Shown here piece after piece: positions 15,970 to 22,874 of a stretch of 64,000 bases of DNA. Source of the stretch: Microvirga sp. 3-52 (GTDB lineage: Bacteria > Pseudomonadota > Alphaproteobacteria > Rhizobiales > Beijerinckiaceae); the NCBI RefSeq assembly GCF_018383585.1, contig NZ_JAHAMK010000001.1, forward strand, positions 1-64,000, read 5' to 3'. The notes beneath the pieces were generated by a model. The model worked only from the letters and a program-made list of their open reading frames with translations. It ran no database searches and was not told the DNA's origin. Position numbers and translations under genes: made by a program. Every line of letters starts with the position of its first letter. The first letter of the stretch is position 1.

Positions 15970-16777
15970 TCCGCCATTCACCTTCGCCGCCCACATCGGC
16001 GAAGCCCCATTGCTTCACATCGATCTCGTAATCGATGCGGGAGAACATCCGCCCGCGGCAGACCTTCATCTGCGGTGGCGGAAGATCGAGCTGCTTGGCG
16101 AGCCTGTCGAGAAGCTCGTCCATCACCCAGCGCGGGACCTTGTCGCGCTCGGATGGGTAGATCCAGCGGAAGTTGAGCAGGTGCATGAGAAGCACCTCCC
16201 AATGAACTTCCATGTAGGCGAGCAGCGCGTGCCAGTCGATCTGGTCGTGCGCCTTGAGGATCGTGTGCGCCACGTCCGCGCCGTCATAGCGGTGGCGCAG
16301 CTGGATGAAGCATTTCGACCAGACGAGCTCGGTCGGACCGACGATGCGCACGGGAGAGCCGAAGACCTCGATCTGGCGCGCGCGCTCGAACCATGGGTCG
16401 CCGATCGGCATGGTGCCGTTGGACGAGGCGAAGATCACGTCGAAGAAGTACTGGCCCTTAAAAACCTTGCCGAGCCAACGGTCGTCCTCGATCTCGACGG
16501 AATAGCCGATGCTCTTGAAATGCGACAGGACGCGCGTGTAGTCCCCGGCCTTGCAGAAGATGTCGAGATCCTTGGTCGGGCGCGTGATGCCCGTATAGGC
16601 TGACAATGCGTAGGTGCCGGCGAGCAGGAAGGGCAGTCCGAGATGATTCAGCTCCCGAAGCGCCTCCGCATAGAACGCTTCGGATTCCGGATATTTGAGG
16701 GTCGGTTCCGCCTTGGCGTCCATCATCGGAACGCCCGGATGAGCACCGGAAACGAGATCTGGATCGTGAACTGCCAT
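15962..16777 (-). CDS. Nucleotidyltransferase-fold protein paired with a phosphoesterase
   Basis: 271 residues from the ATG at 16777 (285 if 16819 is used). It has a Pol-beta-type nucleotidyltransferase core: LLAGTYALSAYTG, then TKDLDIFCKAG with the Asp-x-Asp metal pair, and YFFDVIFASSNG with a third Asp. A helical C-terminal part follows (LVWSKCFIQLRHRYDGADVA and onwards). Substrate unknown. The downstream metallophosphoesterase overlaps it. I prefer the start at 16777 because an EcfG-like promoter (16818-16842) would otherwise lie over the first codon. Proteins of this fold include aminoglycoside-modifying enzymes, AbiEii/MNT toxins and RNA-modifying enzymes; none is clearly indicated here. 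Confidence 0.85.
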   Translation of the reverse strand: MAVHDPDLVSGAHPGVPMMDAKAEPTLKYPESEAFYAEALRELNHLGLPFLLAGTYALSAYTGITRPTKDLDIFCKAGDYTRVLSHFKSIGYSVEIEDDRWLGKVFKGQYFFDVIFASSNGTMPIGDPWFERARQIEVFGSPVRIVGPTELVWSKCFIQLRHRYDGADVAHTILKAHDQIDWHALLAYMEVHWEVLLMHLLNFRWIYPSERDKVPRWVMDELLDRLAKQLDLPPPQMKVCRGRMFSRIDYEIDVKQWGFADVGGEGEWRNE

Positions 16778-16817
16778 GGCCTTGTCCAAGCGCGGCCGAG
16801 AATGCCCCGCGTTCGAC

Positions 16818-16842
16818 AACAGAATGGCCGTAGTGAAGTTCC
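16818..16842 (-). promoter_or_regulatory. EcfG-like promoter (GGAAC-N16-TGTT) for the nucleotidyltransferase-phosphoesterase pair
   Basis: On the minus strand GGAAC is at 16842-16838 and TGTT at 16821-16818, spacer 16. It lies 41 bases from the ATG at 16777, the same geometry as the other stress promoters here. One base differs from CGTT. Confidence 0.5.
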
Positions 16843-16989
16843 GTACCGGCCAAGCTTATTGCCGGAAACTGCTGTCAGTCGGCAAAGGGGGCAGGGATCG
16901 ATGATCGAACACCCCGCAGCAGAACCAGGAATCCGAAGCGGCTCTTTAGTCTGCTGCCGGAGAAAGAATTCGATGAGGCTTGGTTGGGC

Positions 16990-17364
16990 CTAGTGATCTC
17001 CGTGTGAGACGCGGGCATCCCGCGGGCTGTTGAGGATCTCGAGCAGGCTCTGGGCGATGTGGCGGGCTTCGTCGTCTTTCAGGCGCAGCAGGAAGGGCGG
17101 CATCATGCCGGCCTGAAGAGCCACCACGGCCATGCCGTGCTCGTCCATGCCGACATCGATCGTCTGGGAGGTCACGTCGACCATTTCTTCGGGCATGTCG
17201 TCACCTTCCTCGCCGCTTTCGCCGATGGCGGAGAGCAACTGGCTGACGGCCCTGACCAGCGAGCGGGCGGCATGGGGGTCCATGACCACGGCGGTCGATT
17301 GCTCGCCCTTCTGAAATGCCAGCTGGATGTTGTCGCCTTCGAGCGTGACGGAAATTCCTGCCAT
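16990..17364 (-). CDS. Conserved hypothetical protein, cytoplasmic
   Basis: 124 residues, acidic, without signal or membrane segments. Begins MAGISVTLEGDNIQLAFQ and has an Asp/Glu-rich middle (SGEEGDDMPEEMVDV). The C-terminal part (FLLRLKDDEARHIAQSLLEI) is helical. Codon use looks normal for the window. I do not recognise a family. It is downstream of the BON-domain gene on the same strand, with a 142-base gap. Confidence 0.75.
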   Translation of the reverse strand: MAGISVTLEGDNIQLAFQKGEQSTAVVMDPHAARSLVRAVSQLLSAIGESGEEGDDMPEEMVDVTSQTIDVGMDEHGMAVVALQAGMMPPFLLRLKDDEARHIAQSLLEILNSPRDARVSHGDH

Positions 17365-17506
17365 GAGCGTCCTCGTCTTTCCCGTCCCCCCATATGGGGA
17401 GCGCCTTCGTCAAGGGAAAGGCAAAGGCCTTGGTACGACAGATGCGCCTCGTCCCCAAGGGGAGAAGCGCATCCTGGTAAACCGACGACGTGCAGACCGT
17501 GATCGG

Positions 17507-18367
17507 TCAGATCCCGCTGCCCGAGGATCCGCCGGTTCGCCTCCGGGTCGCCCCGACCGTGCCGGTGCCCGTGGTCTCCGGCACGCCGGTGCTGCCGGCT
17601 CCCGCAGCGCCTGGACCGGACATCATGGTGCCTGCGATGCCTGCATCCGCCTGTTGCTGGATACGAAGATTGTTCTGCACATGGGTGACGCCTGAGACGG
17701 ATTCGGCCAGATCCTCAGCGTGCCTCTTCTCGAAGCGGCTGTTCACGGTGCCGGTGAGCGTGACCTCGCGCCCTTCCACCCGCACCTCGATCTCGGAGGC
17801 ATCGATATGGGGATCTTCCGTGAGGCGGTCGTTCACGTCCTCCATGATGCGGGCATCGGAGCGCTGATAGCCTTTCGGCCCGCGTCCGCGATGCTGGCCG
17901 GCCTCGCGCATGTCCCTGTCGCGACGCCGTTCCGCGTCATCGTCGCCGAACCAGGACCGGACCTCGTCGCCCGCCCGCTCGAAGAAGCCGCGATCCTCGT
18001 TGTAGTCGCGCGAGCCGCGTCCGAAGCTCTCCGATCCGGAGCGATCCCGGCCGTAGCGGTCCTGCCCGAACTGATCCGGGTCGCGGCGGCGGTCGGTGCC
18101 GAAGAAGGGCCGCTCGTAGCCGCCCCGGTCGTCGCCGACCACGTCGTGCCAGTCGAGGGCCGATCCGCCGGTGCCGTAGCCGGCCGAATCCCCGAAATCC
18201 CGTTCCGGGACATCGCGGTTCCGGCGCCGGCCGTAATCCTCGTCCGAGCGGGATCCGCTGTCGTAGCCGGCGCTGCGATTGCCGAAGCCGCGGCGAGCGA
18301 TGTAGCCGTCGTCCTCGCGGTCGCGCCAGTCCATATCCTGGTTGCCGTAGCGGCGTTCGTTGGCCAT
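17507..18367 (-). CDS. BON domain protein with long disordered Arg/Asp/Gly-rich N-terminus
   Basis: 286 residues. The first 170 are extremely hydrophilic, dominated by Arg, Asp, Gly and Tyr (for example DWRDREDDGYIARRGFG), with the motif SWFGDDDAERRRDRD near 140. One BON domain follows at about 175-240 (IMEDVNDRLTEDPHIDASEI, VTLTGTVNSRFEKRHAEDLA, GVTHVQNNL). The tail is Gly/Thr/Pro-rich. BON domains bind phospholipid or other surfaces and are common in osmotic-stress proteins; no signal peptide is visible, so it seems cytoplasmic. A perfect EcfG promoter lies 58-83 bases upstream, putting it in the general stress regulon. Confidence 0.88.
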   Translation of the reverse strand: MANERRYGNQDMDWRDREDDGYIARRGFGNRSAGYDSGSRSDEDYGRRRNRDVPERDFGDSAGYGTGGSALDWHDVVGDDRGGYERPFFGTDRRRDPDQFGQDRYGRDRSGSESFGRGSRDYNEDRGFFERAGDEVRSWFGDDDAERRRDRDMREAGQHRGRGPKGYQRSDARIMEDVNDRLTEDPHIDASEIEVRVEGREVTLTGTVNSRFEKRHAEDLAESVSGVTHVQNNLRIQQQADAGIAGTMMSGPGAAGAGSTGVPETTGTGTVGATRRRTGGSSGSGI

Positions 18368-18424
18368 GAGAGCGCTCCTCGTTGTTGAGAGTTCGGGCCA
18401 CTCGAGGGTGGCATTTGCGCAACC

Positions 18425-18450
18425 AACGTGAAGACGCGGAGGTCTGTTCC
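18425..18450 (-). promoter_or_regulatory. EcfG-type promoter (GGAAC-N17-CGTT) for the BON-domain gene
   Basis: On the minus strand GGAAC is at 18450-18446 and CGTT at 18428-18425, spacer 17; full consensus match. The BON gene starts at 18367. Confidence 0.72.
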
Positions 18451-18557
18451 TGCCCGGGCGGCCGGGCCGCGGCCATGGTTTTTAACGCTCCGCTTGAACG
18501 CCTGTCCCGCCTTCGCATTGACCGGGACAGGATTTTCAGACGAACCGAGGTTGAGCG

Positions 18558-18818
18558 ATGGCGGATCTGTCCGGGTTGAGCGACGAGGCGCTGGCGGTCT
18601 TCGCCTTTGCCGCCTATCATGAGTTGTCGAGCGGACAGCGGGTCCGCAGCGTGGTCCAGAAGGACGGTGCCGGCCACAGGGCGAGCGCCGCCGCCGTGGA
18701 CGAACTCGACGGGCGGGGCCTGATCAAGGCCGATGGCCGCGAGATCGTCTTCACGCCGGCCGGCGAGGAAGCGCTCCAAGGCATCGTGTCGGCGATCCGG
18801 GACCTCCGAAAACCCTGA
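18558..18818 (+). CDS. Small winged-helix-like hypothetical protein
   Basis: 86 residues. The pattern ALAVFAFAAYHELSSGQRVR, then HRASAAAVDELDGRGLIKAD, then EIVFTPAGEEALQGI reads like a compact winged helix (helix, recognition helix, beta wing), as in small PadR/MarR-like folds. I cannot name a family. The ATG follows GGTTGAGCG, a weak ribosome site. It lies between the divergent BON gene and cspA. A DNA-binding role is inference from the fold pattern. Confidence 0.65.
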   Translation: MADLSGLSDEALAVFAFAAYHELSSGQRVRSVVQKDGAGHRASAAAVDELDGRGLIKADGREIVFTPAGEEALQGIVSAIRDLRKP

Positions 18819-19032
18819 CTTTCAAAGAAATTCCCTCGTCGGCACGGAACCGACCTTTGCCTTGTAATTGCCCCATCTGTGCCTTAGGTAAATTCCATCG
18901 ACATTTGGCCGGACGACTGGGCTTCCCGCTTTGGCACTGCCGAGCGCACGTTCCTTCTCTACCATCTATCGACTAGCGGATGACTGGCCCTTGGCCCACA
19001 TCCACGTGCAAACGACAGTGAAAGGAATTCCC

Positions 19033-19242
19033 ATGGAAACGGGAACCGTGAAGTGGTACAATGAAACCAAGGGTTATGGTTTCATCCAGCCCGATAACGG
19101 CGGCAAGGACGTGTTCGTTCACGCCACGGCGCTCGAGCGTGCCGGCATGCGCGGCCTGCGCGAAGGTCAGAAGATCTCCTACGAGCTTCAGACCGATCAG
19201 CGCACCGGTCGCGCTTCTGCAGTGAACCTGCAGAACGCATAA
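19033..19242 (+). CDS. cspA: Cold shock protein, CspA family
   Basis: 69 residues, a complete cold-shock domain. RNP1 is KGYGFIQP and RNP2 is VFVHATAL. It binds single-stranded RNA/DNA as an RNA chaperone. The start at 19033 has an AAAGGAATTCCC ribosome site. The frame continues upstream to 18931, but the family N-terminus begins at METGTVKWYNE. About 215 bases without a gene precede it (18819-19032), room for the long leader typical of csp genes. A terminator lies at 19286-19313. Confidence 0.96.
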   Translation: METGTVKWYNETKGYGFIQPDNGGKDVFVHATALERAGMRGLREGQKISYELQTDQRTGRASAVNLQNA

Positions 19243-19285
19243 GGTTTGATGCCGGAGGACGTGCCTGCACGTCCTCTTGCATATG

Positions 19286-19313
19286 GCCGTTCCGATTCAG
19301 GGGCGGCTTTTTT
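19286..19313 (+). terminator. Rho-independent terminator between cspA and infA
   Basis: Arms GCCGTTCC (19286-19293) and GGGGCGGC (19300-19307, with two G-U pairs), loop GATTCA, then six T. An additional GC-rich hairpin, GAGGACGTGC with GCACGTCCTC, lies just upstream at 19255-19276. Confidence 0.75.
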
Positions 19314-19332
19314 GTTATGAGGAAGGCTTTGC

Positions 19333-19614
19333 ATGGCAAAGGAAGAACTGATCACCTTTGAAGGACTTGTGACCGAAATTCTGCCCGATGCGCGCTATCG
19401 CGTGCAACTCGATAACGGGCACGAGGTCATCGCTTACACAGCCGGCAAGATGAAGAAGAACCGCATCAAGACGCTCGCCGGCGACCGCGTGACCGTCGAG
19501 ATGTCGCCCTACGATCTGGAGAAGGGCCGGCTCATCTTCCGTCATAAGGATTCGGGTGCCTCTTCCGGTCCGCGTCCGCCGCAGCGCGGCAACCAGCAGT
19601 TCCGGCGCCGCTAA
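19333..19614 (+). CDS. infA: Translation initiation factor IF-1 with C-terminal extension
   Basis: 93 residues. Residues 1-72 are a complete IF-1 OB fold ([52 protein letters not shown]). Canonical IF-1 ends near residue 72; here about 20 extra basic, Pro/Gln/Arg-rich residues follow ([18 protein letters not shown] and on). Such extended copies occur in alphaproteobacteria, often beside cspA, as a second infA. Whether a canonical infA exists elsewhere cannot be seen. The terminator between it and cspA implies a separate transcript. Confidence 0.93.
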   Translation: MAKEELITFEGLVTEILPDARYRVQLDNGHEVIAYTAGKMKKNRIKTLAGDRVTVEMSPYDLEKGRLIFRHKDSGASSGPRPPQRGNQQFRRR

Positions 19615-19617
19615 AAC

Positions 19618-19646
19618 GATAGGCGCACCTTTCGGGCGCGCCTATC
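19618..19646 (-). terminator. Terminator-like hairpin between infA and ecfG
   Basis: Arms GATAGGCGC (19618-19626) and GCGCCTATC (19638-19646). On the minus strand the stem is followed by CGTTTTAG, so it best ends the ecfG transcript; it may also act on infA. Confidence 0.6.
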
Positions 19647-19677
19647 GGTTGCAGATCCTTGGTTGCCTCGAGGCCTG

Positions 19678-20226
19678 TCACGCGACCGCGTGCATCACCG
19701 AGAGAGTGACGCGGTCCGGGCCGAGATCCTCCTCCATGTCGGTGAAGTGCATCAGCTCGGCCAGCCGGTTACGGGCGCGGTTGACGCGGCTCTTGATCGT
19801 GCCGACCGCGCAGCCGCAGATCTCCGCCGCCTGTTCGTAGGAGAAACCCGAGGCGCCCACCAGCAGCAGCGCCTCGCGCTGGTCGTGGGGCAGACGGGCA
19901 AGCGCCTTCTGCAGATCCTCGAAATCGAGATGGGGCAGCTGGTCCGGCTGCACCGAGAGCGCCGCCGCATATTTGCCGTCCGCATCCTCCACCTCGCGGC
20001 GGCGCTTGCGGTATTCGGAATGAAACAGATTGCGCAGGATGGTGAAGAGCCAGGCCTGCATGTTCGTGCCGGGCTGGAAGCGGTCGATATTGGCGATCGC
20101 CCGCATCAGGGTCTCCTGCACGAGGTCGTCGGCGCGATCCACATTGTTCGTCAGCGAAATGGCAAAGGCGCGCAGATTCGGCGTCGCCTTGAGCATGGAG
20201 TCGCGCAAATCGATGTCGATACTCAT
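19678..20226 (-). CDS. ecfG: General stress ECF sigma factor EcfG (SigT type)
   Basis: 182 residues with sigma-2 (AFAISLTNNVDRADDLVQET, then NMQAWLFTILRNLFHSEYRK) and sigma-4 (LPHDQREALLLVGASGFSYE, then AEICGCAVGTIKSRVNRARN) regions. It overlaps nepR by ATGA, which is diagnostic for the alphaproteobacterial general stress sigma EcfG. In this pathway NepR holds EcfG until phosphorylated PhyR sequesters NepR. A perfect EcfG promoter precedes nepR, so the pair is autoregulated. phyR and its kinases are not in the window. The start at 20226 was chosen over an upstream open frame because of the overlap and homologous N-terminus. Confidence 0.95.
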   Translation of the reverse strand: MSIDIDLRDSMLKATPNLRAFAISLTNNVDRADDLVQETLMRAIANIDRFQPGTNMQAWLFTILRNLFHSEYRKRRREVEDADGKYAAALSVQPDQLPHLDFEDLQKALARLPHDQREALLLVGASGFSYEQAAEICGCAVGTIKSRVNRARNRLAELMHFTDMEEDLGPDRVTLSVMHAVA

Positions 20227-20468
20227 GATTGCTGCTTCTCTCCCTTCACTCCGTCGAGCCGGTTGATGATCTCGATGAACCGGTCCGGCACGGGCTGCTC
20301 GCCCAGCGCCAGGGCATCGTAGAACTGGCGCAGTCGCTGGCCGATCTGGGCCTGGACCGAGCGGCTGAGGGCAGGGGATGCGGATGTGCTGAGGCCAGGA
20401 ATCGGCTCTGGATCGTCGTGGGGAATGTAGGATGGCTTTTTCTTTTGCATTGGATTGTCCTGGTCCAT
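20223..20468 (-). CDS. nepR: Anti-sigma factor NepR
   Basis: 81 residues from the ATG at 20468 (75 from 20450). The conserved NepR core is at about 39-72: VQAQIGQRLRQFYDALALGE followed by PVPDRFIEIINRLD. The N-terminus is polar and disordered, as usual. NepR binds EcfG directly and is captured by PhyR-P under stress. Its stop overlaps the ecfG start by four bases, which makes co-translation likely. Confidence 0.93.
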   Translation of the reverse strand: MDQDNPMQKKKPSYIPHDDPEPIPGLSTSASPALSRSVQAQIGQRLRQFYDALALGEQPVPDRFIEIINRLDGVKGEKQQS

Positions 20469-20528
20469 CGAAGGTAGCGACCTCCCGCAGGGGTCGCACT
20501 GACGGCGGCACCCAATCGCCGTGGAGCT

Positions 20529-20553
20529 AACGTCAAGCCAGGGTGATCGTTCC
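20529..20553 (-). promoter_or_regulatory. EcfG-type promoter (GGAAC-N16-CGTT) for nepR-ecfG
   Basis: On the minus strand GGAAC is at 20553-20549 and CGTT at 20532-20529, spacer 16; full match. It is 61 bases upstream of the nepR ATG at 20468. It indicates autoregulation of the sigma factor operon. Confidence 0.85.
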
Positions 20554-20600
20554 GCCGCGGGCGCTGCCCTTTCGGCACTCATCCACAGGGAAAGGGCGCG

Positions 20601-20625
20601 GGAACTTTTTCCCTTACGGCCAAGT
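20601..20625 (+). promoter_or_regulatory. EcfG-like promoter (GGAAC-N17-AGTT) for the DUF3309 gene
   Basis: GGAAC at 20601-20605, then 17 bases, then AGTT; the first -10 base differs from consensus. It lies about 55 bases upstream of the small membrane protein gene and is divergent from the nepR promoter. Confidence 0.5.
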
Positions 20626-20680
20626 TTCCCTCGATGAATGCCGCCCCCATCGAGGCGGCGCAATGGAGGGAGATTTCTCT

Positions 20681-20839
20681 ATGGCACTCAGCACCATCCT
20701 GCTCATTCTCGTCATTCTGCTGCTCATCGGCGCCGTGCCCGCCTGGCCCCACAGCCGCGGCTGGGGCTACGGCCCGAGCGGCCTCCTGGGCGTGGTCCTG
20801 CTCATCCTCATCATCCTGCTGCTGATGGGACGGCTCTAA
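20681..20839 (+). CDS. DUF3309 family small membrane protein
   Basis: 52 residues. Two hydrophobic helices (TILLILVILLLIGAVPAW and LLGVVLLILIILLLMG) flank a short loop with PHSRGWGYGPSG. This is the DUF3309 pattern, a family of tiny inner-membrane proteins in proteobacteria without known function. The ribosome site is GGAGGGAGA. It is divergent from nepR-ecfG and has its own EcfG-like promoter, suggesting membrane stress adaptation (inference). A strong terminator follows. Confidence 0.88.
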   Translation: MALSTILLILVILLLIGAVPAWPHSRGWGYGPSGLLGVVLLILIILLLMGRL

Positions 20840-20861
20840 GGCCTTCGGCCCAGAAAACGCC

Positions 20862-20891
20862 AAGGGCGGCCGTCGGGCCGCCCTTCCTTTT
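20862..20891 (+). terminator. Rho-independent terminator after the DUF3309 gene
   Basis: Arms AAGGGCGGCC (20862-20871) and GGCCGCCCTT (20876-20885), loop GTCG, followed by CCTTTTTC. Confidence 0.85.
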
Positions 20892-21075
20892 TCGGGAAGA
20901 GATCAGTTGCTGCGAATGGGGGGCGATATGGGATGGCGTGGATCCGACGACGTCGCCAGGCAACGAAAAGGCCGCGCTCCCGAGCGTTCGGGAGGGCGGG
21001 AAACAGGAGCGGGTCGGGGAGGGAGGAGGAGTGGAGCGCCACGGCTTGCGGCTATGGCGCTCCGGGAGGCAAAGG

Positions 21076-21372
21076 TTAGAAGTACAGCCCGAACATGTCG
21101 TGGCCGGTATCGACGAGCGTGTCGCCATCCGAGATCGAAGCCACCTGGGCCGAGGTGGCGTTGCCGCCGATGGCCGTGTTGACCGCGAACTGATCGATGT
21201 CGTTGAAGGATTCCTGCACGTTGGAGCCGCCGCCAAACCAGCTGCTGCCGGCATCGAGCAGGGCATCGGGATCGGCGATGCTGGCCACCTGGGCCGAGGT
21301 CGCGTTGCCGCCTAGGGCCGTGTTGTAGACGTCCTGGAAGATGTCGTTGTCGGAGAACTGGTAATTTTCCAT
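21076..21372 (-). CDS. Hypothetical protein with an internal duplication
   Basis: 98 residues, acidic, no signal peptide. Two copies of a unit of about 45 residues are visible, each with GGNATSAQVASI followed by an Asp-rich segment (DPDALLDAGSSWFGGGS; DGDTLVDTGHDMFG). The first unit starts after MENYQFSDNDIFQDVYN. The repeated Asn/Ser/Asp composition resembles secreted or surface-associated repeat proteins, but no secretion signal is evident. I do not recognise the family. It stands alone on the minus strand. Confidence 0.7.
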   Translation of the reverse strand: MENYQFSDNDIFQDVYNTALGGNATSAQVASIADPDALLDAGSSWFGGGSNVQESFNDIDQFAVNTAIGGNATSAQVASISDGDTLVDTGHDMFGLYF

Positions 21373-21731
21373 GGTCGTGCCTCTTCAAGTTGGCGTTACT
21401 CTCAAGACCGCCTGAGATGCTCTCTCTGTTGGCGATGAATGGACTTTGAACCACTTCGGCCGCCGCCGCTGTGAAGTGCGTCACACATCCAGAATTCTTG
21501 CGAAATTCTTGCGAAATTCTTCGGTGTCTCCGATTTGCCCATGACGGGAGGGGCCTGTCGCCGGCCCGTGCGGGCCCGAAGCCGCGAAGCACGGATGCCC
21601 GTGATGCCGTCGATCGAAGCGCCCTGGAGCTGTGCTCCGGAAGGGCCTACAATGGCCTGCCGCCGGCAAGGTCGCCCAGGCGCCGGCGGCCGAGGGAGCC
21701 GTGAGGTCCCGCCGGAAACCAGGGGAACGCC
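21373..21731. other. Intergenic stretch with a short tandem repeat
   Basis: No convincing gene. The only structure seen is an 11-base tandem repeat ATTCTTGCGAA at 21494-21504 and 21505-21515, with a partial third copy to 21521. Confidence 0.5.
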
Positions 21732-21992
21732 ATGCCCCTCGACATCTCTTTCCAGCCGGTCAGCGTCCTGATCGACGGCCACGACAGCGAGGGCCGGCTT
21801 ATCTTCGCCGACACCCAGCTGACGGCCGTGATCGTCCGCCTCGACGGCGAGGCTCATGCCCCCGACCAGATGGGACAATGGCACCTGGAGGCCGGGTTCG
21901 GCCGATGCGACGTGAGCAATGCGCCCTTGTTCGCGACGCCCGAGGAGGCCGGCGCCTGGGTGACACAGGTCCTGACCGGCACGGCCCCGTGA
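21732..21992 (+). CDS. Hypothetical protein
   Basis: 86 residues, soluble. Begins MPLDISFQPVSVLIDGHDSE; contains a likely beta-rich core (LTAVIVRLDGEAHAPDQMGQ) and ends with a short helix (ATPEEAGAWVTQVLTG). No recognised family. The start ATG follows AGGGGAACGCC, an acceptable ribosome site. It is in an accessory zone of unrelated small genes. The 3' end runs into a 14-base tandem repeat. Confidence 0.62.
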   Translation: MPLDISFQPVSVLIDGHDSEGRLIFADTQLTAVIVRLDGEAHAPDQMGQWHLEAGFGRCDVSNAPLFATPEEAGAWVTQVLTGTAP

Positions 21993-22030
21993 TGCATGGA
22001 AGCTGATCCATGGAAGCTGATGCATGGAAG
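21990..22030. repeat. Tandem repeat, three 14-base units
   Basis: TGATGCATGGAAGC, TGATCCATGGAAGC and TGATGCATGGAAG in direct succession. The last unit (TGCATGGAA at 22021-22029) is also the inverted match of TTCCATGCA at 22061-22069. Confidence 0.75.
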
Positions 22031-22086
22031 AAGCGGCCCGGGTGAAGCGCCGGCCGCCCTGTTCCATGCAAGATGCTGACGCTGCG

Positions 22087-22317
22087 TCAGACCGGCGGCG
22101 AGGCCCCGTCCTCGGAGCCCCGGGACAGGATGGCATAGACCCGCAGCCAGAACCGCACCGCGGCGGGGTTCAGGTCCCGCTCCTCCAGGAAGGCCCGCAG
22201 CAGCACCTCGGCCCCGGCCCCCTGGCCATAGCAGCCGACCATGACCCGGCTCGCCTGCGCCGGGTCGAGCCGGCGCCAGAGGGAGGCTTCGCGGGAGCGT
22301 TTGCAGGAGGTGGGCAT
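22087..22317 (-). CDS. Small hypothetical protein
   Basis: 76 residues from the ATG at 22317. Basic N-terminus (SCKRSREASLWRRLDPAQ), then a helical part with LLRAFLEERDLNPAAVRFWL. No family recognised. The frame extends upstream to 22497, but that would run through the divergent regulator's promoter. It is divergent from an XRE-type regulator, with an extended inverted repeat between them, so the two may be co-regulated. Confidence 0.6.
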   Translation of the reverse strand: MPTSCKRSREASLWRRLDPAQASRVMVGCYGQGAGAEVLLRAFLEERDLNPAAVRFWLRVYAILSRGSEDGASPPV

Positions 22318-22334
22318 AACCTGAGCGTGTAACG

Positions 22335-22373
22335 AAATTAGCGAAAATAGGAAATAGCTATTTTGGCTAATTT
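22335..22373. promoter_or_regulatory. Extended inverted repeat, candidate operator of the XRE regulator
   Basis: 16-base arms at 22335-22350 (AAATTAGCGAAAATAG) and 22358-22373 (CTATTTTGGCTAATTT) pair with a single mismatch around a 7-base spacer. It lies 18 bases upstream of the minus-strand gene and 43 bases upstream of the XRE gene. The block is strikingly AT-rich for this genome. Confidence 0.5.
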
Positions 22374-22415
22374 GCTGAAACAGCATACTTCGCCTGCCCG
22401 ACACTTGGGCTGGGT

Positions 22416-22652
22416 ATGCAGAAATCCATCCATACGAAACGCCAGGAGCGCCTTCGCGCCCTGCTGAAGGCTGCGCGCAAGAAGGCCGGCCTGACACAGG
22501 ACGAGCTTGCCGAGAGGATGGGAGCCTACAAGACCTTTGTCAGCAAATACGAGCGCGGCGAACGGCAGCTCGACGTCGTCGAGTTCATTGCTGTGGCCGA
22601 GGCGTTGAAGCTGGATCCGAGAGCGCTGATTGATCAGGTGATGTGGGATTAG
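22416..22652 (+). CDS. XRE-family helix-turn-helix regulator
   Basis: 78 residues, essentially one HTH_3 domain: LKAARKKAGLTQDELAERMG, then YKTFVSKYERGERQLDVVEF, then IAVAEALKLDPRALIDQV. Such single-domain regulators usually bind short palindromes as dimers and often control themselves. An inverted repeat lies directly upstream. A degenerate copy of its last 20 or so codons occurs at 23958-24070. Confidence 0.9.
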   Translation: MQKSIHTKRQERLRALLKAARKKAGLTQDELAERMGAYKTFVSKYERGERQLDVVEFIAVAEALKLDPRALIDQVMWD

Positions 22653-22874
22653 GGCTCTTCTCAGCCGCTGTGCTCCGCATCGCGCCGTCTGACGTAGCCT
22701 GTTCTTATTCCCGCTGTTGATGAGACGGCTCGAAGCGTCTCGGCGACGCGAGACTCAACGTCGGCCCAGAGCTGTCTTTCGTGTTTCAGGAAAGGCCGAT
22801 GAGGCTGTTTAGGGAGCTCGGTGGAATCGTGCTATCGTGTAACGTAGAGTCACTTTGGATGAGAGGAGGTTGCC

